From contig CAMCNE010000100.1 in assembly GCA_945875935.1 (NCBI GenBank), forward strand, positions 1 to 7,976: a stretch of DNA of 7,976 nt, given 5' to 3'. Made by a program: the position numbers and the translations under genes. This DNA comes from Bordetella parapertussis. GTDB lineage: Bacteria > Pseudomonadota > Gammaproteobacteria > Burkholderiales > Burkholderiaceae_C. Below, one piece after another: positions 1-4,300 of the stretch. The notes below the pieces were generated by a model. That model was not told the origin of the DNA. It ran no database searches and saw only the letters and a list, made by a program, of their open reading frames with translations. Each line of letters begins with the position of its first letter. Position 1 is the stretch's first letter.

Positions 1-590
1 GGGCAGATGGCGTTCACGTTGATGCCGTGCTTGCCCCACTCGAGCGCCATGGCGCGGGTCATGTGAATGACCGCGGCCTTGCTCATGCTGTAGATGCCGA
101 TCTGGCTGAGTGCCTTCAGCCCGGCCATTGAGGCGATGTTGACGATGCGCCCGCCGGTGAAGGTGCCCGGCGCCGAGCCCTGGGCGCGGCCGAGCATGCG
201 CTTGCCCACTTCCTGCGCCACAAAGAACGCGCCGCGCGTGTTGATGTCGAAGATGAAGTCGTAGTCGTCCTCGGTCACGTCAGTGAGCTTTTGCTGCGTG
301 CTGGCGCCCGAGTTGTTGACCAGGATGTCGATGGTGCCCATCTCGGTTTCTGCATGCGCCACCGCCGAGCGGATGCTGTCGACATCGGTCACATCCAGCA
401 TGACCACATGGGCGTCGCCACCGTCGCCCTCGATCTCGGCGCGCAGCGTCTTCAGCCGCTCCATGTTGCGCCCGGCCAGCACCACGGCGGCACCGGCCGA
501 AGCCAGCGTCTTGGCGAACTGCGTGCCCAGGCCACTGGACGCGCCAGTCACCAGCGCGACGCGGCCGGACAGGTCGATTTGATAGCTCAT
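1..590 (-). CDS. SDR family NAD(P)-dependent oxidoreductase, C-terminus cut by window edge
   Basis: Reading the minus strand from the ATG at 590-588 gives 196 intact codons running off the left edge; about 55-65 residues of a usual 250-260 residue SDR are missing. The classical SDR signature is complete: TGASSGLG cofactor loop at residues 15-22, NNSG at 92-95 (a common variant of NNAG), structural Asn117, and the Ser154-Tyr167-Lys171 catalytic set with YSMSK at 167-171. The start is supported by GGAG seven bases upstream (minus strand, 598-601). The family reduces or oxidises hydroxyl/keto groups with NAD(P)H. An FabG-like 3-hydroxyacyl or ketone substrate is plausible given the divergent ETF-QO gene, but the substrate cannot be read from sequence. 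Arg41 and Asn42 after the second beta strand hint at NADP(H) preference, which is only weak inference. Family assignment is secure; exact function is unknown. Confidence 0.93.
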   Translation of the reverse strand, partial: MSYQIDLSGRVALVTGASSGLGTQFAKTLASAGAAVVLAGRNMERLKTLRAEIEGDGGDAHVVMLDVTDVDSIRSAVAHAETEMGTIDILVNNSGASTQQKLTDVTEDDYDFIFDINTRGAFFVAQEVGKRMLGRAQGSAPGTFTGGRIVNIASMAGLKALSQIGIYSMSKAAVIHMTRAMALEWGKHGINVNAIC

Positions 591-620
591 GGTGGGGCTC
601 CGGTGTGGGGTGATGCAATG

Positions 621-629
621 AAGATAGCA
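621..629 (-). promoter_or_regulatory. Candidate extended -10 promoter for the SDR gene
   Basis: On the minus strand this stretch reads TGCTATCTT. This is a TATCTT hexamer (four of six matches to TATAAT) preceded by the TGN of an extended -10 element. Transcription would begin near 613-615, giving a leader of about 24 bases before the ATG at 590. No good -35 box lies 16-18 bases further upstream, which is tolerable for an extended -10 promoter. This is motif matching by eye in G+C-rich DNA, so it is a suggestion only. No convincing promoter for the opposite gene (ETF-QO) was found in the same gap. Confidence 0.3.
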
Positions 630-662
630 CGCGGGTTGCGTGCGGCTGCGACCCTTGCACGC
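627..662. repeat. Overlapping inverted repeats in the divergent SDR/ETF-QO promoter region
   Basis: GCACGC at 627-632 and GCGTGC at 638-643 form a perfect 6-base inverted repeat with a 5-base spacer. A third half-site, GCACGC, lies at 657-662. A second, overlapping imperfect palindrome pairs GGGTTGC (633-639) with GCGACCC (648-654). The cluster sits between two divergent genes and overlaps the candidate -10 box of the SDR gene, where an operator would be expected. No regulator gene is visible in the window. The arms are short and G+C-rich, so chance is a real alternative. Confidence 0.35.
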
Positions 663-704
663 CGCTAGACTCGACCACGTTTGTACACCGCGAGAGCACT
701 GCAG

Positions 705-2402
705 ATGACCCCGAATTCCCTGCTCGAAGAACACGGTCCGCGCGAGGCTATGGACTATGACGTGGTGGTGGTGGGCGGCGGCCCGGCCGGTCTGGCCACG
801 GCCATCCGCATCAAGCAACTGGCCCAGGCGCGTGGCAGTGAGATCTCGGTGGTCGTGCTCGAAAAGGGCTCCGAGCCCGGCGCGCACATCCTGAGCGGCG
901 CCATCATGGATCCGGGCGCGCTCACCGAATTGCTGCCCGACTGGAAAGAGCTCGGCGCGCCGCTCGATCAACCCGTCACCGAAGACAGCTTTCTCTTCCT
1001 CACCCGAGATGGCGCGACGAAAACCCCGCCCGCGCTGCTGCCCGAGTGCTTTCACAACAAGGGCAACTACGTCATCAGTCTGGGCAGCGTGACGCGCTGG
1101 CTGGCGCAGCAGGCCGAAGCGCTGGGCGTGGAGATCTTCCCCGGCTTTGCCGCGGCCGAGGTGCTCTACAACGACGCCGGCGCGGTCAAGGGCGTGGCCA
1201 CCGGCAATCTGGGCATGGGCAAGGACGGCCAGGCCACCGGCAACTTCCAGCTCGGCATGGAGCTGCTCGGCAAGTACACCGTGTTTGCCGAAGGCTCGCG
1301 TGGTCAGCTGGGTCGCGAGTTGATGGCGCGCTTTGCGCTCGATGCCGGGCGCGATCCGCAAAGCTACGGTCTGGGCATCAAGGAGCTGTGGGAAATCGAC
1401 CCGGCCAAGCACCATCCTGGGCGTGTGGTGCACACCGCCGGCTGGCCGCTCGACAGCCAGACCTATGGTGGTGCGTTCCTGTACCACTTGCCCGACAACC
1501 AGGTCACGCTGGGCTTCATCACCGGGCTCGACTACAGCAACCCGTGGCTGAGCCCGTTCGAGGAAATGCAGCGCTGGAAAACCCACCCGGCCATCCGCGC
1601 GGTGCTCGAAGGCGGCAAGCGCGTGGGCTACGGCGCGCGGGCCATCACCGCGGGCGGCCTGCTGAGCCTGCCCAAGACGGTGTTTCCCGGCGGTGCGCTG
1701 GTCGGCTGCGAGGCGGGCTACCTCAACGTGAGCCGCATCAAGGGCAGCCACGCGGCCATCAAGAGCGGCATGCTGGCCGCCGACGCCATCGTCGACGCGC
1801 TCGCCGCCGGCCGTCAGCGCGATGAGTTGTCTGCCTATCCGACGGCATTCGAGAAAAGCTGGCTCTACAGCGAACTCGACCGCGCGCGCAACTTCAAGCA
1901 GTGGTTCAAGAAAGGCCTGTGGGTCGCCAGCGTGATGAACGGCATCGAGCAGTGGCTGCTGCCCAAGCTGGGCATCAAGTCACCACCGTGGACGCTGCAC
2001 CGCCAGAAGCCCGACCATCTGGCGCTCAAGCCCGCAGCCGAATGCACGCCCATCAGCTACCCCAAGCCCGATGGCGTGATCACCTTCGACCGCCTGAGCA
2101 GCGTGTTCATCAGCAACACCAACCACGAAGAAAACCAGCCGCCGCACCTCACGCTCAAGGACAGCCGCGTGCCGGTGGCGATCAATCTGGCGCTCTACGC
2201 GGGACCCGAGGGCCGCTACTGCCCGGCCGGCGTGTACGAGTACGTGAAAGACACCGACGCCAGCGGCCAGTCGCACGACCGGCTGCAGATCAATGCGCAA
2301 AACTGCGTGCACTGCAAGACCTGCGACATCAAGGACCCGACGCAAAACATCGTCTGGGTGGCCCCTGAAGGCGGCGGCGGACCCAACTACGCGGGGATGT
2401 GA
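705..2402 (+). CDS. Electron-transfer-flavoprotein:ubiquinone oxidoreductase (ETF-QO, ETFDH family)
   Basis: This 565-residue flavo-iron-sulfur protein takes electrons from reduced ETF (loaded by acyl-CoA and amino-acid dehydrogenases) and passes them to ubiquinone at the inner membrane. The FAD-binding GGGPAGL is at residues 24-30, followed by GAHILSGA at 59-66, a family hallmark. The FAD/quinone domain continues through GYGARAI (about 308) and GCEAGYLNVSRIKGSH (about 334-349). The C-terminal ferredoxin-like part carries the four [4Fe-4S] ligands Cys506, Cys534, Cys537 and Cys540 (C-X27-C-X2-C-X2-C), so the protein looks complete and functional. I chose the ATG at 705 because its GPREAM-type N-terminal extension is typical of betaproteobacterial ETF-QO. 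A weak GAGAG lies 8 bases upstream. An in-frame TTG at 681 has no ribosome binding site, and the ATG at 750 would remove the extension. It is divergent from an SDR gene, and the glycine riboswitch starts about 24 bases after its stop codon. Confidence 0.96.
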   Translation: MTPNSLLEEHGPREAMDYDVVVVGGGPAGLATAIRIKQLAQARGSEISVVVLEKGSEPGAHILSGAIMDPGALTELLPDWKELGAPLDQPVTEDSFLFLTRDGATKTPPALLPECFHNKGNYVISLGSVTRWLAQQAEALGVEIFPGFAAAEVLYNDAGAVKGVATGNLGMGKDGQATGNFQLGMELLGKYTVFAEGSRGQLGRELMARFALDAGRDPQSYGLGIKELWEIDPAKHHPGRVVHTAGWPLDSQTYGGAFLYHLPDNQVTLGFITGLDYSNPWLSPFEEMQRWKTHPAIRAVLEGGKRVGYGARAITAGGLLSLPKTVFPGGALVGCEAGYLNVSRIKGSHAAIKSGMLAADAIVDALAAGRQRDELSAYPTAFEKSWLYSELDRARNFKQWFKKGLWVASVMNGIEQWLLPKLGIKSPPWTLHRQKPDHLALKPAAECTPISYPKPDGVITFDRLSSVFISNTNHEENQPPHLTLKDSRVPVAINLALYAGPEGRYCPAGVYEYVKDTDASGQSHDRLQINAQNCVHCKTCDIKDPTQNIVWVAPEGGGGPNYAGM

Positions 2403-2426
2403 TTTGGCCTCGGGCTAAACTTCAAG

Positions 2427-2522
2427 CGGTCAGGAGAGAGTTGCTTCGCTGATGCGAAGCAGCCGCCGAAGGCGCAAGGCTCAGCAGCGATGCAAGGCTC
2501 CAACGCTCAGGCAAAAGGACTG
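2427..2522 (+). ncRNA. Glycine riboswitch, first aptamer
   Basis: The landmarks of the glycine aptamer occur in order. P1 pairs CGGTC (2427-2431) with GACTG (2518-2522, one G-U). GGAGAGA follows at 2433-2439. A perfect hairpin comes next, with TGCTTCGC (2442-2449) against GCGAAGCA (2454-2461). The core GCCGAAGGCGCAA is at 2465-2477, and CTCAGGCAAAAGGAC at 2506-2520. P2 has one A-G mismatch because the usual CTCTC is CGCTC here. The aptamer binds glycine in the nascent mRNA leader. It starts about 24 bases after the ETF-QO stop codon and is paired with a second aptamer downstream, the usual cis-regulatory arrangement in front of gcv operons. Confidence 0.93.
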
Positions 2523-2526
2523 GCAA

Positions 2527-2550
2527 GACGCTGGCCGAAAGGTCGGCGTT
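2527..2550 (+). other. Hairpin with GAAA tetraloop in the linker between the two glycine aptamers
   Basis: ACGCTGGCC (2528-2536) pairs with GGTCGGCGT (2541-2549) over nine pairs including two G-U wobbles. G2527-T2550 can add a further wobble. The loop is GAAA, a stable GNRA tetraloop that can dock into receptors. It occupies nearly the whole 28-base linker between the 3' strand of aptamer 1 P1 (ends 2522) and the 5' strand of aptamer 2 P1 (starts 2551). The well-studied tandem glycine riboswitches (for example Vibrio cholerae) have short linkers that form a kink-turn with the leader. The pairing is visible directly; any role is inference. Confidence 0.75.
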
Positions 2551-2653
2551 CCTCACTGAAGAGAGGCCCACCACCGAGTGGGTCCACCGAAGGGGCAAGC
2601 GACAGGCCGCCAGACGGCCTTCGTCAATCTCTCAGGTAAAGCGGACAGCGAGG
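2551..2653 (+). ncRNA. Glycine riboswitch, second aptamer
   Basis: P1 pairs CCTCACTG (2551-2558) with CAGCGAGG (2646-2653) with a single A-C mismatch. GAAGAGAG at 2558-2565 stands for the usual GGAGAG. A hairpin follows (2565-2571 with 2578-2584), then the core CACCGAAGGGGCAA at 2585-2598. A P3 hairpin pairs AGGCCG (2604-2609) with CGGCCT (2615-2620). AATCTCTCAGG at 2626-2636 closes P2 against AGAGA, and TAAAGCGGAC follows. Its P1 3' strand borders the expression platform, so glycine binding here is the likely trigger for the downstream switch. Together with aptamer 1 this forms a tandem riboswitch controlling gcvT-gcvH-gcvP. Confidence 0.93.
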
Positions 2654-2710
2654 GCATCACCAGCGGGGCATCCATCGGGTGCGCCGCTGACCGTGTCATT
2701 GCCCCCGGAG
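2654..2710 (+). promoter_or_regulatory. Riboswitch expression platform, probably translational control of gcvT
   Basis: A strong hairpin covers 2661-2689. CAGCGG (2661-2666) pairs with CCGCTG (2684-2689), and GCATCC (2668-2673) pairs with GGGTGC (2677-2682, one wobble), separated by a G-G mismatch, with a 3-base loop. No T-run follows, so it is not an intrinsic terminator. GGGGCA (2665-2670) can instead pair with TGCCCC (2700-2705), directly before the ribosome binding site GGAG at 2707-2710. The two pairings share 2665-2670 and cannot coexist. This fits control of translation start: ribosome access blocked without glycine and free with it, the usual 'on' behaviour of gcv riboswitches. The direction is inferred, not shown. 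Confidence 0.6.
2707..2710 (+). promoter_or_regulatory. Ribosome binding site of gcvT
   Basis: GGAG lies seven bases before the gcvT ATG at 2718 and directly abuts the pairing strand TGCCCC (2700-2705) of the expression platform. An out-of-frame ATG at 2711 touches the site itself and is too close to be used. Confidence 0.8.
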
Positions 2711-2717
2711 ATGTCCG

Positions 2718-3863
2718 ATGTCCGCCACCGATCTGCTCAAGACCCCGCTGCACGACCTGCACGTTGAACTCGGGGCCCGCATGGTCCCGTTCGCCGGCTA
2801 CCACATGCCGGTGCAATACCCGGCCGGCCTGATGGCCGAACACCTTCACTGCCGCGCCTCGGCCGCGCTGTTCGATGTGTCGCACATGGGGCAACTCAAG
2901 ATCACTGGCGACGACGCAGCGCTGGCGCTCGAGTCGCTGATTCCCATCGATGTGGCCGGCATGGCCGCCGGCCAGCAGCGCTACGGCTTTTTCACCAACG
3001 ACCAAGGCGGCATCCTCGACGACCTGATGCTCACGCGTCATCAAACGGGTGACCACACTGAATGGCTGCTGATCGTCAACGCGTCCAACAAGGACGCCGA
3101 CACCGCGCACCTGATCTCTCGCATCGGCCATCGTTGCACCGTGCAGCCGCGGCCTGAACTCGCGCTGCTGGCACTCCAAGGCCCGTTGGCAGTGAACGCA
3201 CTGGCCCGACTGAACCCGGCGGTGGCCGCGCTCGGCTTCATGAACGGTGCGGCCTTCACGCTCAACGGCACGCCGTGCTTTGCCACCCGATCGGGCTACA
3301 CCGGCGAAGACGGCTTCGAGATCTCGGTGCCGGCCGAACACGCCGAGTCGCTGGCGCGTGCGCTGCTGGCGCAACCCGAAGTCAAGCCGGCCGGTCTGGG
3401 CGCACGCGACACGCTGCGCCTCGAAGCCGGGCTGTGCCTGCACGGCAACGACATCGACCCCAGCACCACGCCGATCGAGGCCTCCCTCAACTGGGCGATC
3501 CAGAAGGTGCGCCGCGCCGGCGGCGCGCGTGCCAGCGGCTATCCGGGCGCGAGCGTCATCGACACCCAACTGGCCAACGGCCCGGCACGCCGCCGCGTCG
3601 GTCTGGTCGGCCTTGAGCGCGTGCCGGTGCGCCCGGGCATCGCCATCGTGGACGCAGCAGGCGCACCGCTGGGCACCGTCACCAGCGGCACGCTCGCGCC
3701 CACGGCCAACCAGCCGATCGCCATCGCCTACCTGCCATCGGCCCACGCGGCGACAGGCACCGAGGTCTGGGCCGAAGTGCGCGGCAAGCGCGTGCCGATG
3801 CGCGTGAGCGCCCTGCCCTTCGTGCCCAACCGCTATGTGCGGCTGCCAGCGCGCACCGCCTGA
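2718..3863 (+). CDS. gcvT: Glycine cleavage system T protein (aminomethyltransferase)
   Basis: This 381-residue protein takes the aminomethyl group carried on lipoylated H protein and, with tetrahydrofolate, releases ammonia and 5,10-methylene-tetrahydrofolate. It is cytoplasmic. Family landmarks are present: PFAGYHMPVQY near 24-34, FDVSHMGQL at 52-60, and GGILDD at 97-102, whose Asp101 matches the catalytic Asp of characterised T proteins. VNAS is at 120-123, GYTGEDGFE at 193-201, and GARDTLRLEAGLCLHGND at 228-245. The C-terminal barrel domain contains VTSGTLAP (321-328). Length is normal for the family (about 360-380). The ATG at 2718 has GGAG at 2707-2710. It is the first gene of the operon and is directly controlled by the glycine riboswitch; gcvH follows after 60 bases. 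No defects are seen. Confidence 0.97.
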   Translation: MSATDLLKTPLHDLHVELGARMVPFAGYHMPVQYPAGLMAEHLHCRASAALFDVSHMGQLKITGDDAALALESLIPIDVAGMAAGQQRYGFFTNDQGGILDDLMLTRHQTGDHTEWLLIVNASNKDADTAHLISRIGHRCTVQPRPELALLALQGPLAVNALARLNPAVAALGFMNGAAFTLNGTPCFATRSGYTGEDGFEISVPAEHAESLARALLAQPEVKPAGLGARDTLRLEAGLCLHGNDIDPSTTPIEASLNWAIQKVRRAGGARASGYPGASVIDTQLANGPARRRVGLVGLERVPVRPGIAIVDAAGAPLGTVTSGTLAPTANQPIAIAYLPSAHAATGTEVWAEVRGKRVPMRVSALPFVPNRYVRLPARTA

Positions 3864-3911
3864 GCGGCTGTTTTTCGACCCATCACCAAACAACCCATTT
3901 CATTGATTTCC

Positions 3912-3917
3912 AAGGAG
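3912..3917 (+). promoter_or_regulatory. Strong ribosome binding site of gcvH
   Basis: AAGGAG lies six bases before the ATG at 3924 and is the best Shine-Dalgarno match in the window. It fixes the gcvH start at 3924 rather than at the in-frame ATT at 3903. A strong site fits the need for more H protein than T or P protein, which is inference. Confidence 0.85.
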
Positions 3918-3923
3918 AACCCC

Positions 3924-4298
3924 ATGACCGTCCACTACACCGTCGAACACGAATGGATCGACAGCACCGACACCCACGCCGCCATCGTGGGCATCACGCT
4001 GCATGCGCAGGACGCGCTGGGCGATGTGGTGTTTGTTGAGCTGCCCGAAGTCGGGCGCACCTACGCGCAAGGCGAGGTGGCTGGCGTCGTCGAATCGGTG
4101 AAGGCTGCGGCTGACGTCTACATGCCGGTGAGCGGCGAAGTGACCGAGGTCAATGGCGCGCTGCGCGATGACCCGTCGCTGGCCAACAGCGACCCGACGG
4201 GCAGCGGCTGGTTCTTCAAGGTCAAGCTGGCCGATGCGGCGCAGCTCGACGCGCTGATGGACAGCACCTCCTATGACCACCTGCTGAAGGGGCTTTGA
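3924..4298 (+). CDS. gcvH: Glycine cleavage system H protein (lipoyl carrier)
   Basis: This 124-residue carrier protein shuttles the aminomethyl intermediate between P, T and L proteins on a lipoyl arm. The lipoylation site is Lys60 within GVVESVKAAADVYMP (54-68), the usual ESVKAA context. Other hallmarks are YTVEHEW at 5-11, the VGITLHAQDALGD segment (22-34) and VVFVELPEVG at 35-44. Length is close to the family norm (about 125-130), so it is complete. It lies 60 bases after gcvT, and its TGA stop (4296-4298) is two bases before the gcvP start, so H and P are probably translationally coupled. Attachment of lipoate would need LipB/LipA or LplA encoded elsewhere. Confidence 0.97.
   Translation: MTVHYTVEHEWIDSTDTHAAIVGITLHAQDALGDVVFVELPEVGRTYAQGEVAGVVESVKAAADVYMPVSGEVTEVNGALRDDPSLANSDPTGSGWFFKVKLADAAQLDALMDSTSYDHLLKGL
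4287..4292 (+). promoter_or_regulatory. Ribosome binding site of gcvP inside the end of gcvH
   Basis: AAGGGG overlaps the last codons of gcvH and sits eight bases before the ATG at 4301. This spacing favours 4301 as the gcvP start over the ATG at 4307 (14 bases away) or the in-frame TTG at 4295 (2 bases away). Confidence 0.65.
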
Positions 4299-4300
4299 AC

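Noticed and set aside
681..704. TTG start at 681 for the ETF-QO gene
   Set aside because: No Shine-Dalgarno lies in front of it, and the added eight residues are not typical of the family. The ATG at 705 gives the expected N-terminus.
2416..2421. TAAACT as the -10 box of a gcv promoter
   Set aside because: Only four of six bases match and no -35 box lies at 16-18 bases, so it was not listed as a feature.
2661..2689. Intrinsic terminator in the riboswitch expression platform
   Set aside because: The hairpin is strong, but no run of Ts follows it, so transcription termination by this element is unlikely; it was kept as a translational switch element.
2711..2717. Upstream ATG at 2711 and tandem ATGTCCG (2711-2717, 2718-2724) at the gcvT start
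   Set aside because: The ATG at 2711 is out of frame with gcvT and directly abuts GGAG, leaving no spacing for initiation. The 7-base repeat is probably coincidental.
2553..3893. A 446-codon open frame on the minus strand opposite gcvT and aptamer 2
   Set aside because: Same low-complexity shadow composition; gcvT and the riboswitch explain the DNA fully.
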